Numbered from the stretch's first letter, positions 26,044 through 34,742 are shown. The stretch: DNA of 64,000 nucleotides from Flectobacillus rivi (GCF_030056655.1 NZ_JASHIE010000001.1:434001-498000); one strand, 5' to 3'. The notes: generated by a model not told the origin, from the letters alone. Numbers and translations: made by a program.

Positions 26044-26298
26044 ATGAGAAAAATAGCAGAAATAGAAGCAGAAATGCTTGTTTTAGACACAAAACAAATG
26101 CAGCAAATTGCTGGTGGCGATAATGGATGGTGGGGTTCTTACAACGGGGATGGATTTACTTGGGATAGTCCATATTATGATCCATCAGGAAATATTCCAG
26201 GAGGACGATACTCTGATCCTCCATATTATCCAATTCCATGGCCAACACCAATTCCTGTACCTCCAGATCCCAAAATACCTGGACTGTCACATAGTTAA
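26044..26298 (+). CDS. Double-glycine-leader peptide precursor (bacteriocin/RiPP-like)
   Basis: The 84-residue product has a leader of 25 residues ending L-D-T-K-Q-M-Q-Q-I-A-G-G. Leu14 (-12), Met19 (-7), Ile22 (-4) and Gly24-Gly25 (-2/-1) fit the leader consensus recognised by C39 peptidase-type exporters. Cleavage would release a 59-residue core with 14 Pro and 11 aromatic residues (four Trp), one Arg, one Lys and no Cys. Its last third alternates Pro with other residues (P-I-P-W-P-T-P-I-P-V-P-P). The matching exporter (MFP and PCAT) is encoded convergently from 26437. No modification enzyme is seen nearby, so the core may be secreted unmodified. Activity is unknown. Confidence 0.7.
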   Translation: MRKIAEIEAEMLVLDTKQMQQIAGGDNGWWGSYNGDGFTWDSPYYDPSGNIPGGRYSDPPYYPIPWPTPIPVPPDPKIPGLSHS

Positions 26299-26332
26299 AA
26301 AATATAAAAGCGTCAAGCCTTTACTCTTAAAA

Positions 26333-26376
26333 AAACTCTTTGCCGTTTCGTCAATAATACGGCAAAGAGTTTTTTT
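26333..26376 (+). terminator. Rho-independent terminator of the peptide gene
   Basis: AAACTCTTTGCCGT (26333-26346) pairs with ACGGCAAAGAGTTT (26359-26372), followed by further T residues. It isolates the peptide transcript from the convergent exporter genes. Confidence 0.92.
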
Positions 26377-26436
26377 ATTAATTTAATGGCCTGAAGCAAG
26401 GTGTCATAAAACCTTAGTTAGTTCATCAGCTATTAA

Positions 26437-27783
26437 TTAATCTACAAATATTTTTCGAAGGCTATAAAAAAAACGTTCCAGTAATCTTAAATCTTCCGTT
26501 ACAATTTCGGCACTTGCCATCATTTCAGAGCGGAAGTTTATGCTTTTATTGAAGTTTGTTTTTAACTGATGTGGCAATTGTATTTTTATGCGGTATCGGC
26601 TGTTTGAAGTACTTGATGAAATATCTTGAATAGTTCCATAAATACTTCCATACTCTTCTGACGGGTAGTTTGATAGTTTAATGATTACTTTCTGCCCAAT
26701 TTTCACCTTTCCAAAGTTTTGTGATGGTACATTTGCGTACCCAATATAATGTTGCTTTTGAGGTAATACTGACATTAAGGTGTCATTAGTATGAACCACT
26801 TGATTCTCTGTCAAATTCCTTAAAAAAGCAAGGTAACCACTTGAAGGAGCCGTAATAATATAGTTTTGTTTCCAACTTGCTATAAGATTATCAATGTTTT
26901 GAATAGACTGACCAATATTATCATGAAAAATTCTGGTCTTTTGGATGTATTCAAAGTCTAGTTCGTATAATTGTTTTTCTTTTTCAGACAGAGTCAAGCT
27001 ATTTTCTACTAAAACTTTCGCATAGTTTTCATTCTCTTTTTTCTTTTGTAAAAAAGCATTTTCAAAACCTAGAAATTCAAGTTTACCGTAGACTTTCTCA
27101 TTGTACATCTTCTTGTCAGCCAAATATTTGGTTTCAACATTTCTAAATTCCTCTTTATTTATTTCTACTTGTTTTTGATTAATTTCTACCAATTTTTTGT
27201 AGCCAATAATCTGTTGTATCAATATTTTTTTTCTTTGGAGATAAATAGCATCATTGAGAAGTCTTTCAGATTCTTCGTAGTTTTTAAGTAAAATATTATA
27301 TTCCGATTGTAGATCTCCGAATGTGATGGTATGTAAAGGAAAAAGAATTTTATTGGTATTATTCGTTAAATAGCGTTCTGCTTGATGAATCAAAGTTTGT
27401 AATACAGGAATATTTTCTAAACGTGTGGTATTTTCTATTTCTGCAATATAGTCTCCTTGATTTATCCATTGTTCTGGCTTGACTAATATTTTTTGTAGTC
27501 TACCCGAAGACTTTGATATTACCTTCAAGGGTTCTATCTCAGTTGTAATTATTGCATTACCCTTAATCACTTCTGGATATTTGATATACCACGAAGTGAT
27601 AATACTCAATATGCCTATTAATGCAATAATCGTTAAACCAAAACGAATAATAAAAGCAGGACGTTTTGATAATATGTCGTTAATCTCTTCCGAACGTAGT
27701 TCAAGAGAAGGTCTTACCAAGGTCTTTGTAGAGCCTATAGCTCCATTTATATTAAGCTTGGGTGTTTGGATATTACTTTCCAT
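26437..27783 (-). CDS. HlyD-family membrane fusion protein of a peptide exporter
   Basis: The 448-residue protein has one transmembrane helix (about residues 46-66). A biotinyl-lipoyl-like half follows at about 85-115 (V-I-S-K-S-S-G-R-L-Q-K-I-L-V, then G-D-Y-I-A-E-I), then a long alpha-helical hairpin (about 120-310), and the second lipoyl/beta-barrel part (I-T-A-P-S-S-G-Y-L-A-F, then G-Q-K-V-I-I-K-L). This is the periplasmic adaptor of type I-like secretion. It lies 35 bp downstream of the PCAT gene on the same strand. With the ABC exporter it should pass the double-glycine peptide across the inner membrane; a TolC-like outer-membrane partner is not in the window. Confidence 0.9.
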   Translation of the reverse strand: MESNIQTPKLNINGAIGSTKTLVRPSLELRSEEINDILSKRPAFIIRFGLTIIALIGILSIITSWYIKYPEVIKGNAIITTEIEPLKVISKSSGRLQKILVKPEQWINQGDYIAEIENTTRLENIPVLQTLIHQAERYLTNNTNKILFPLHTITFGDLQSEYNILLKNYEESERLLNDAIYLQRKKILIQQIIGYKKLVEINQKQVEINKEEFRNVETKYLADKKMYNEKVYGKLEFLGFENAFLQKKKENENYAKVLVENSLTLSEKEKQLYELDFEYIQKTRIFHDNIGQSIQNIDNLIASWKQNYIITAPSSGYLAFLRNLTENQVVHTNDTLMSVLPQKQHYIGYANVPSQNFGKVKIGQKVIIKLSNYPSEEYGSIYGTIQDISSSTSNSRYRIKIQLPHQLKTNFNKSINFRSEMMASAEIVTEDLRLLERFFYSLRKIFVD

Positions 27784-27818
27784 ACATCAAAATTTCATGA
27801 TAAGTGTATTAAAATGGA

Positions 27819-30008
27819 TTAGTTTCCTAACTCCAATTGATTTTTGACTAAGTTAAAATACTCCCCACGTTTTGAAGTTAGATTTTCATGAGTGCCAATC
27901 TCGGAAATCTCACCCTTGTGTAAAACGATAATTTGATCAGCGTTTTTGACAGTACTCAATCGATGAGCCACTACAATAACAGTTTTTCCTTTGAAAAAAG
28001 AGTTTAAGTTTTCTAAAATGATTTTTTCGTTATTTGCATCCAAAGCGTTAGTTGCCTCATCAAAAAATAGATACTGTGGGTCTTTATAGACAGCTCTAGC
28101 AATCAATAAGCGTTGTTTTTGACCTTGACTTATACCATTACCTTCTGAACCAATTTTGGTATTAAAGCCTAATGGGAGGCTTTCGATAAAATCTAAAATA
28201 TTTGCCACTTCACAAGCATTGTATAGTTTTTCAAGATTTGGCTGTTCGTCACCCAAAGCAATATTTCGAGCAATAGTATCTGAAAAAATAAAACCATCTT
28301 GCATTACAATACCACACCTACCCCGCCAATCTCTTGCGTTATAACTATCAAAAAGAACATTTCCTATTTTGACTTCGCCCTTTAAGTCATAAAACTTCAA
28401 TAATAATTTCAATAATGTTGTTTTCCCACTTCCACTTGTCCCAACGATAGCAGTTACTTTTCCTTCAGGAATTTCTAAATTGATATTTTTTAAAACAGGA
28501 TCATTACCCGCTCCAGGATATGTAAAACTTAAATTTTTGATAGAAATACCTGCATGATGCTTACCACTAGGTTGGTAGGTAATTTTCTCTTTTTTCTCCT
28601 CATCATCTAATTCGTGGATTTCATTCAATCGTTCTAAACTAATTTTAGCACTTTGGGCTGCTTGTACAAATTGGATGAGTGCCTCAATTGGTGCATTTAG
28701 TTGCCCGATAATATATTGTACTGCCAGCATTGTCCCTAAAGTTATCTGACCATCAACGACCGCTTTGGCAGAGAAAAAAGTGATTAAGATATTTTTCCCT
28801 TCGTTTAAGAAAAAAGCTCCTGCTTGTTGGTACTGATTTAAAGCTAATCCTTTTGTTTGAAATTGAAATATTCTAGTTTGAATACGTTCCCATTCCCAAC
28901 GTTTGAGGTGTTCTGCATTGGCTAACTTTATTTCTTGCATTCCTTGAATCAATTGCACCAATGAGCCTTGATTTTTGGCAGCTACATCAAACATTTTGAA
29001 ATCTAATTTGCGTCTTTCTTTCAAAAAAAGTACCACCCAACAAGCATACAAACCAGACCCAATCATAAAGATGGAAAAGATAGACAAACTATACAAAGCC
29101 AATACACAACCAAAAATCAGTAGGTTGACCATAGAGAAAAGAGTATTTATTGTTTGACCTGTCATAAACTGTTCTATACGACTATGGTCACCAATTCGTT
29201 GCATGATGTCGCCAAACATTTTTGTATCAAAAAATGACATGGGCAATTTCATCAGTTTTATCAGAAAATCGGAAAGGATTGAGAGATTGATACGAATACT
29301 AATATGCAGTAATATCCATGAACGGATAAATTCAACAACAGTTCTACTGGCAAAAAGCATCAATTGTGCCGCCAGCATAACATAGATAAAGTTTAGATTA
29401 CGTGTTTGAATACCAACATCAACTATAGACTGTGTAAGGAAAGGAAAAACTAATTGAAAACCACTACCCACCAACAAACCAATAGCTAATTGTATCAATA
29501 GTTTTTTATAAGACCAAAGGTATTTAAGAAGGTACCTAAAATCTAAACCTTGCTTTTTATCGTCTTCTTGTTCATAAAATGCAGGTGTTGGTTCTAACAA
29601 TAACGCAACACCAACAGGCTGACCTTCTTCTTGTGTAGTAGCCCAATATTTACAAAAATCCTTTTTTGAGATTTTCCGAAGACCTGTAGCTGGATCTGCT
29701 AACAAAATAGTGTTAGATTGCGCTTTTACAAAAACCACAAAATGATTTTGTTGCCAATGAATTATACATGGCAGAGGAACATCTTTAATTAGTTTATCAA
29801 GAGGAATTTTTACGGCAATAGTTCTAAAGCCCACACTTTCAGCAGCCTCCGAAATACCCAATAAGGAAACTCCACCTCTATTAAATCCAGAAGAATCTCG
29901 AAGCCTTTGAATACTAAGACTTAATCCATAGTGTTTAGCTATCATACGTAAACAGGTAGGGCCACAGTCCATTTTATCAAGTTGTTGATAAAAATTAAAT
30001 CTTGGCAT
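27819..30008 (-). CDS. Peptidase C39-containing ABC exporter (PCAT)
   Basis: The 729-residue product has three parts. Residues 1-135 form a C39 cysteine peptidase with catalytic Cys15 (M-D-C-G-P-T-C), His89 (N-H-F-V-V-F) and Asp105 (L-A-D-P-A-T-G). Residues about 165-450 form a six-helix ABC transmembrane domain. The ATPase has Walker A at 523-530 (G-T-S-G-S-G-K-T), a signature I-S-Q-G-Q (626-630) and Walker B with D-E-A-T. PCATs cut leaders after Gly-Gly and export the core. This matches the precursor at 26044 exactly in leader type. It is followed by its membrane fusion protein. The intact triad predicts an active peptidase. Confidence 0.95.
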   Translation of the reverse strand: MPRFNFYQQLDKMDCGPTCLRMIAKHYGLSLSIQRLRDSSGFNRGGVSLLGISEAAESVGFRTIAVKIPLDKLIKDVPLPCIIHWQQNHFVVFVKAQSNTILLADPATGLRKISKKDFCKYWATTQEEGQPVGVALLLEPTPAFYEQEDDKKQGLDFRYLLKYLWSYKKLLIQLAIGLLVGSGFQLVFPFLTQSIVDVGIQTRNLNFIYVMLAAQLMLFASRTVVEFIRSWILLHISIRINLSILSDFLIKLMKLPMSFFDTKMFGDIMQRIGDHSRIEQFMTGQTINTLFSMVNLLIFGCVLALYSLSIFSIFMIGSGLYACWVVLFLKERRKLDFKMFDVAAKNQGSLVQLIQGMQEIKLANAEHLKRWEWERIQTRIFQFQTKGLALNQYQQAGAFFLNEGKNILITFFSAKAVVDGQITLGTMLAVQYIIGQLNAPIEALIQFVQAAQSAKISLERLNEIHELDDEEKKEKITYQPSGKHHAGISIKNLSFTYPGAGNDPVLKNINLEIPEGKVTAIVGTSGSGKTTLLKLLLKFYDLKGEVKIGNVLFDSYNARDWRGRCGIVMQDGFIFSDTIARNIALGDEQPNLEKLYNACEVANILDFIESLPLGFNTKIGSEGNGISQGQKQRLLIARAVYKDPQYLFFDEATNALDANNEKIILENLNSFFKGKTVIVVAHRLSTVKNADQIIVLHKGEISEIGTHENLTSKRGEYFNLVKNQLELGN

Positions 30009-30114
30009 AGAAAATAGATGTTAAAAGTAGATAATTTTATTTTGGATAAATATTTCTCTTTATAGTAAGCTGATACTATTCATCGTTAATTTATCAAGCC
30101 TACATGAAGGAGTG

Positions 30115-30128
30115 TGTTAGCGCTAACA
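30115..30128. promoter_or_regulatory. Perfect 14-bp palindrome upstream of the PCAT gene
   Basis: TGTTAGCGCTAACA is fully self-complementary and lies 107 bp before the PCAT start, between it and the small ORF at 30196-30315. It has the shape of LacI/GalR-family operators centred on CG. The regulator is unknown. Confidence 0.5.
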
Positions 30129-30195
30129 ATCAGATGAAGAGTTATTCATTTGAGTTGAAGAATTGAGAAAGATTAAAGTTAACTTGCCAAAAAGT

Positions 30196-30315
30196 CTAAT
30201 GATTGAATAAATACACCGCAATACAGTTGAGGAGAAGCAATACTCCTATTCGGGAGTACAACAAGTATTTGTACTCATCCAGAGCGAATTGAGTTGTTGA
30301 GAAAGTGTTTATCAT
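30196..30315 (-). CDS. Predicted 39-residue single-pass membrane peptide
   Basis: An ATG at 30315 opens a 39-codon frame ending at a TAG (30198-30196). The peptide has a polar N-terminus with D-E-Y-K-Y and a hydrophobic C-terminal helix (about residues 23-37; G-V-L-L-L-L-N-C-I-A-V-Y-L-F). It is 187 bp upstream of the PCAT gene on the same strand, so it could be the first gene of the exporter operon. It has no double-glycine motif, so it is not an obvious export substrate. It may be an accessory or immunity peptide. Such short frames can occur by chance, hence moderate confidence. Confidence 0.4.
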   Translation of the reverse strand: MINTFSTTQFALDEYKYLLYSRIGVLLLLNCIAVYLFNH

Positions 30316-30666
30316 ATAATTTAGAAAAGGTTATATTAAAGTGAACATTAAGCGTTTGTCAATATTCTTTTGCAATTACGTGAATTTTCAGAATAATAAT
30401 CAAGTAAATCAGTAAAAAATTACTGCAAAAATTTCGTGGAATGTTCATAACAACCAAATAATCTAAATTATTATCTGGTATGTCCAAATTAAAATTTATT
30501 TATTCGGCATTTTGCAGTTTTTTATTTCATAAACATTGGTTTTTTCCAAAAATAACTTAATTTTATTTGGGTGATTCAATAACTCATAAAATAATTAAGC
30601 ATTTATACTTAAAGGTTCCATGAGCTTTTAATCAAAAACAATTTTCCAACTTAATCCTAGAAACTT

Positions 30667-31635
30667 ATGCTAAGTCGAGTTGCTAATTCTATCTATTGGA
30701 TGAATCGCTACATTGAGCGTGCCGACAATTATGCCCGTTTTATTTCTGTAAACTTCAACTTGGCGCTTGACTTGCCTCCCAATGTACCCGAACAATGGGA
30801 ACCTTTAATCATTGCTACTGCCGACCACTTTATTTTTCAGGAGCATTACGACGAACCTACACGTGAAAATATTCTTTATTTCATGACATTTGATGTTCGT
30901 AATCCGAACTCTATTCTTTCATGTTTGCTCAATGCCCGTGAAAATGCTCGTACTATTCGTGAGAGTATCTCCAAAGAAATGTGGGAGTATGTTAATCAGA
31001 TTTATTGGACTGTCAAAAATGCCACGCACGAAAGTAAATCTTGGGAGCTATCTCAGTATCAAGGTTTTTTGGAAAATATCAAAACTGGTAGTCAATTGTT
31101 TTATGGTATTGTAGACTCTACCATTACACGTGGCGAAGGCTGGCATTTTGGTCGCTTGGGTCGCTTAATTGAACGTACTGATAAAACTACTCGCTTTTTG
31201 GATGTAAAATATTTTACCTTATTGCCAAGTATCGAGTCTATCGGTTCGCCTCTCGACTTGATGTTATGGTCGGCGGTACTACGTTCGGTAAGTGCCTATA
31301 ATATGTTCCGTCAGCAATATCCAGTAATGAACCCTACCAAAATTGTTGAATTCTTGTTGTTGGATAAACGCTTTCCTCGCTCTGTGATGCATTGTTTACG
31401 TCAAGCCGAGTTATCTCTATACGAAATCTCTGGCACTTCGGTTACAAATGGTTATTCTAATGAGGCAGAAAAAGCTATTAGCCGTTTGCGTTCTGAAGTA
31501 GAATTTACGGAAATTGATGATATTTTTGAAAAGGGCTTGCACCAATATCTTGATGAATTCCAAACCAAAAACAACGGTGTTGGTCGTGCAATTTTCGAAA
31601 CCTACTTCGACTTAAAGCCTGTCGTAAGCGAATAA
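30667..31635 (+). CDS. Alpha-E domain protein (DUF403)
   Basis: The 322-residue protein starts M-L-S-R-V-A-N-S-I-Y-W-M-N-R-Y-I-E-R-A-D-N-Y-A-R and is helical throughout (R-E-N-A-R-T-I-R-E, then F-G-R-L-G-R-L-I-E-R-T-D-K-T-T-R). This is the alpha-E family, which normally travels with a circularly permuted ATP-grasp peptide ligase, a transglutaminase-like protein and an Anbu-type peptidase. The peptidase and transglutaminase homologues follow within 2.1 kb. The ATP-grasp gene is not upstream: the 658-bp spacer before it holds only a short peptide ORF. The family is proposed to take part in peptide tagging or synthesis. Confidence 0.92.
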   Translation: MLSRVANSIYWMNRYIERADNYARFISVNFNLALDLPPNVPEQWEPLIIATADHFIFQEHYDEPTRENILYFMTFDVRNPNSILSCLLNARENARTIRESISKEMWEYVNQIYWTVKNATHESKSWELSQYQGFLENIKTGSQLFYGIVDSTITRGEGWHFGRLGRLIERTDKTTRFLDVKYFTLLPSIESIGSPLDLMLWSAVLRSVSAYNMFRQQYPVMNPTKIVEFLLLDKRFPRSVMHCLRQAELSLYEISGTSVTNGYSNEAEKAISRLRSEVEFTEIDDIFEKGLHQYLDEFQTKNNGVGRAIFETYFDLKPVVSE

Positions 31636-32000
31636 TACAACCGAGTATTAGTGCTTAGTCTCAAGTTTTTTTATCTTTGTAATGCTTTTAAGGAAATGGC
31701 TTCTCATTATACATCTGTAAATCAATAAAATACCTTCTTGTTTACTAAAAAGTTCACATAAGATATTGGTGTTGCATTTTGTATTATGTCTTTATAGATA
31801 AAATCATAGAATTATTAAAATCGGAATCTTTTGACAAAGTTATTTGATTCATTATCAAAAACTTAACACTACCTTTCTGTATTCACAATTCGACACTTTT
31901 ATGATACCCATTCGAAGGCTTTTGAGGAAAATTTGAGACATATTTAACCACAAAACATTCGTTGCAGAAAGTTGTAACAATGTTTATCACTACAAATCAA
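31636..32000. other. 365-bp spacer between the alpha-E and Anbu genes
   Basis: AT-rich sequence without a hairpin terminator or RNA gene that I can support. A short upstream in-frame extension of the Anbu frame (from 31962) is considered non-coding. Confidence 0.5.
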
Positions 32001-32741
32001 ATGACATACTGTTTAGGAATTAAGGTCCGAGGCGGACTAGTGGCAATTGCTGATACCAGAATCACTGCGGGAACAGAAATGTACTCAAACAAAAAAGTAT
32101 CAGTACATGAGGTTGGGAAACACTCTTTGTTCATCATGACAGCGGGTCTGCGTTCGGTACGTGACAAATCTATTACCTATTTTAATAGAATGACCGAAGA
32201 ACAAGGGGTAACTTTCGACTATATGTTCGAAGCAGTAAATGCTTTTGGAGATATGTTGCGCAAAGTAGCCAAAGAAGATAAAGAAATGTTGAAGTCGGAA
32301 GGTTATAATTTCAATCTTCATTCTATCATTGGTGGACAAATGTCTAAAGATGACGAGCATAAATTGTTTTTGGTCTTTCCTGAAGGAAACTGGATTGAAA
32401 TCAATGAAGGCCTTCGCTTTCAAATCATCGGTAATTCCAATTATGGTAAACCATTATTGAACCGTGGACTTACTTATGAAACGTCGTTAGAAGATGCTAT
32501 TAAATTAGGCTTCTTGTCGTTTGATGCCACTCAGGTTAGCGCAACAGATGTAGATTATCCGATTGATGTAATTGTGTATCAAAAAAATAGTTTCCATTTA
32601 ATCGAGCATCGTCTTGAAAAAGAAGAAATGGAAAGCATCAGCAAGCAATGGACGAGCTTGTTGAAAGAATCGATGAATAACCTAAACGATGGTTGGGTAC
32701 AAAATATCATGGATAAATCCTTGATTTCGCAAGAACAGTAA
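32001..32741 (+). CDS. Anbu-type bacterial proteasome homologue
   Basis: From the ATG at 32001 the product is 246 residues and begins M-T-Y-C-L-G-I-K-V. The N-terminal Met would be removed to expose the Thr nucleophile, as in Anbu (ancestral beta-subunit) peptidases. Further core motifs are A-D-T-R near residue 18, K-K-V-S-V near 32, and a long C-terminal helical extension, typical of Anbu rather than HslV. An alternative TTG start at 31962 would bury the Thr and is rejected. Anbu assembles into open ring-like complexes; its physiological substrate is not known. The alpha-E protein upstream and the transglutaminase downstream are its usual neighbours. Confidence 0.9.
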   Translation: MTYCLGIKVRGGLVAIADTRITAGTEMYSNKKVSVHEVGKHSLFIMTAGLRSVRDKSITYFNRMTEEQGVTFDYMFEAVNAFGDMLRKVAKEDKEMLKSEGYNFNLHSIIGGQMSKDDEHKLFLVFPEGNWIEINEGLRFQIIGNSNYGKPLLNRGLTYETSLEDAIKLGFLSFDATQVSATDVDYPIDVIVYQKNSFHLIEHRLEKEEMESISKQWTSLLKESMNNLNDGWVQNIMDKSLISQEQ

Positions 32742-32766
32742 AACCATTTCATAGAACAAATGTTGA

Positions 32767-32814
32767 AAAAGAGTAAAATACTTGAATCTGGACTTTCTTG
32801 TATTTTACTCTTTT
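32767..32814 (+). terminator. AT-rich hairpin after the Anbu gene
   Basis: AAAAGAGTAAAATAC (32767-32781) pairs with GTATTTTACTCTTTT (32800-32814). The stem is long but AT-rich, so it may only attenuate read-through into the transglutaminase-like gene. Confidence 0.6.
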
Positions 32815-32867
32815 CTTGCTAAATAAGCCCACTAAATTATTGTCGATTCTTTTCATCAAACAATCTT

Positions 32868-33710
32868 ATGAAACTAGCGATTACCCACACTTTGCTGTAT
32901 GATTATAGTAATGATGTTCGACTCGAACCACACTACCTGTATCTGCATCCCAAGCAAGGGCCCTATCTCAAGGTTGACCAATATTCCTTACAAATTTCGC
33001 CAACGCCCGACTTTATTTCGAAAAATGTCGACTCGGCTGATAATATTCAACATATCGTATTCTTTAATAGCAGTACTCGCCAGCTTAGTATCAAGGCCGA
33101 GTCTATCATTGAAGTCACAGAGTTTAATCCCTACTCGTTTATCTATCATCCTTTTGAGTCGAGTAAATTGCCCATTAAATATGCCAACGATTTAAACGAT
33201 TCTTTACAATCATATCTAAGTCGAAAAGGGGTAACTACGTTAGTGGATCAAACTGCTCGTCAGATTGCAGCAACTGTTAATTGGGACACCAGCAGTTTTC
33301 TTTCTGAGCTCAACAAATTTATCCATTCTTTTGCCTACGAAATTCGAGAAGAAGGCGATGCCTATTCACCCGAAAAAACCTTATTAGAGCGCAGAGGCTC
33401 TTGTCGCGACTATTCGGTGTTATTCATGGCAATGTGTAGAGCGTTGGGTATTGCTTCCAAATTTGTGAGTGGCTATTATTTTAGTGATCCTAATCAACCT
33501 CAATATCTTCACGCATGGGTCAATGTGTATTTGCCTGGCGGTGGCTGGAGAGGCTACGACCCTACCCAAAACTGTCTGGTTTCGGGACGTCATATTCCTT
33601 TAGCTACATCTGCAATGCCCAATTTGATTTCACCGATTCATGGTACTTTTAGAGGCAATGCTCAATCTATATTTAAGGCAGAAGTTTCGGTAAGAAAAAT
33701 AGAAGAGTAA
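32868..33710 (+). CDS. Transglutaminase-like cysteine peptidase
   Basis: The 280-residue protein has an N-terminal beta-rich domain (about 1-95; Y-D-Y-S-N-D-V-R-L-E-P-H-Y-L, then F-N-S-S-T-R) and a transglutaminase-like catalytic core. Cys179 (R-R-G-S-C-R-D-Y), His215 (Y-L-H-A-W-V-N-V-Y-L-P-G-G-G-W) and Asp231 (Y-D-P-T-Q-N) form a complete triad. There is no signal peptide. This is the type repeatedly linked with alpha-E, ATP-grasp and Anbu genes. It probably cleaves or transfers isopeptide-like bonds made by the associated ligase. It precedes the aminotransferase gene by 17 bp. Confidence 0.92.
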   Translation: MKLAITHTLLYDYSNDVRLEPHYLYLHPKQGPYLKVDQYSLQISPTPDFISKNVDSADNIQHIVFFNSSTRQLSIKAESIIEVTEFNPYSFIYHPFESSKLPIKYANDLNDSLQSYLSRKGVTTLVDQTARQIAATVNWDTSSFLSELNKFIHSFAYEIREEGDAYSPEKTLLERRGSCRDYSVLFMAMCRALGIASKFVSGYYFSDPNQPQYLHAWVNVYLPGGGWRGYDPTQNCLVSGRHIPLATSAMPNLISPIHGTFRGNAQSIFKAEVSVRKIEE

Positions 33711-33727
33711 CAATAATCACCCAATTC

Positions 33728-34549
33728 ATGCAAGAGTTTATTTATTTGAATAATGCCTTTGTAAAGGCTGAAGATGCTAAAATCCATGTTTCAGACCTAG
33801 GATTAGTAAGAGGATATGGAATTTTTGATTTTTTTAGAGCTATTGATGGCAAAGCCATTTTCTTGGAAGACCATTTAGATCGTTTTGAAAACTCAGCTCG
33901 TTTGATGGGACTTCCCATTCCTGCTACTCGCGACCAACTTCGAGCTATTATCTTAGAAAGTATTCAACGTCATTCTCTTCCCTTATTGGGTATCAAAATG
34001 ATATTGACAGGCGGTTTTTCTACGGATGGTTATCTTCCTGCCGAAACCTCTAATCTTATTGTCACTGCCAAACCTTTTGAGTTTAAAAATCCAGATAAAG
34101 GAATGAAACTCTTAAGTTTGGAGTATAAGCGTGAAATTCCTGAAATTAAGACGCTTAACTACATCGTCCCGATTAGAATTCAACCTCAGCTTCGTGCCCA
34201 ACAAGCCGATGATGTACTTTATTATCGCGATGGGATTATTTCGGAGTCTTCGAGAAGTAATATATTTATTGTCAAAAATAACACCATTGCCACGCCAAAA
34301 GATGGAGCCTTGTTTGGTGTAACCCGAAAACACGTTATCAAGTTGGCTTCTCAATATTATAAGGTAGAAGAACGGGATGTTAGTTTTGAAGAATATCTAC
34401 AAGCCGATGAGGTATTTACCACAGGAAGTACCAAACGTATTGTTCCTATTGCTCAAACTGATGAAGTGGTTTTCAACAATGGACAAACAGAGTCAGTCAC
34501 AAAGCACTTACAAGAATTGTTTTTAGCTTACGAAAAGCAGAATGGATAA
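33728..34549 (+). CDS. Class IV PLP-dependent aminotransferase
   Basis: The 273-residue protein has fold-type IV hallmarks: D-L-G-L-V-R-G-Y-G-I-F-D-F near residue 22, L-E-D-H-L-D-R-F near 46, the PLP lysine in P-E-I-K-T-L-N-Y-I (Lys near residue 139), S-S-R-S-N-I-F and T-T-G-S-T-K-R. It belongs to the D-amino acid / branched-chain / aminodeoxychorismate lyase group; the usual T-x-N-Y pattern after the Lys favours an amino-acid transaminase. It is tightly linked (17 bp) to the transglutaminase-like gene. Its substrate may relate to that system, or the linkage may be incidental. Confidence 0.85.
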   Translation: MQEFIYLNNAFVKAEDAKIHVSDLGLVRGYGIFDFFRAIDGKAIFLEDHLDRFENSARLMGLPIPATRDQLRAIILESIQRHSLPLLGIKMILTGGFSTDGYLPAETSNLIVTAKPFEFKNPDKGMKLLSLEYKREIPEIKTLNYIVPIRIQPQLRAQQADDVLYYRDGIISESSRSNIFIVKNNTIATPKDGALFGVTRKHVIKLASQYYKVEERDVSFEEYLQADEVFTTGSTKRIVPIAQTDEVVFNNGQTESVTKHLQELFLAYEKQNG

Positions 34550-34557
34550 GACAAACC

Positions 34558-34594
34558 AACGCACTTGGAAATCATTTTTCGAGTGCGTTTTGTT
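34558..34594 (+). terminator. Terminator after the aminotransferase gene
   Basis: AACGCACT (34558-34565) pairs with AGTGCGTT (34582-34589), with partial inner pairing, and is followed by a T-rich tract. Confidence 0.75.
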
Positions 34595-34742
34595 TTAAAG
34601 CGCATCTATATCCTCTTATTTACACCAGTAGTGATATGTCTCTACAATCAGCCCATTGGGCGAATAGTTACTCAATTATTTATATTTTAGGCTAAATATT
34701 ACTTATTTAGATACAAAATTCAACAAACCTTTTGTGTAATTT

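Noticed and set aside
26194..26205. Second Gly-Gly (I-P-G-G) in the peptide core as another cleavage site
   Set aside because: It lacks the Leu/Met/Ile pattern at -12, -7 and -4 needed for a C39 leader.
26108..26386. 92-codon ORF in another frame over the double-glycine peptide
   Set aside because: Out-of-frame shadow that runs through the terminator hairpin; the leader-bearing frame is the convincing one.
30104..30166. 20-codon plus-strand ORF near the PCAT promoter
   Set aside because: Too short, no leader-like or membrane pattern, and it contains the palindrome.
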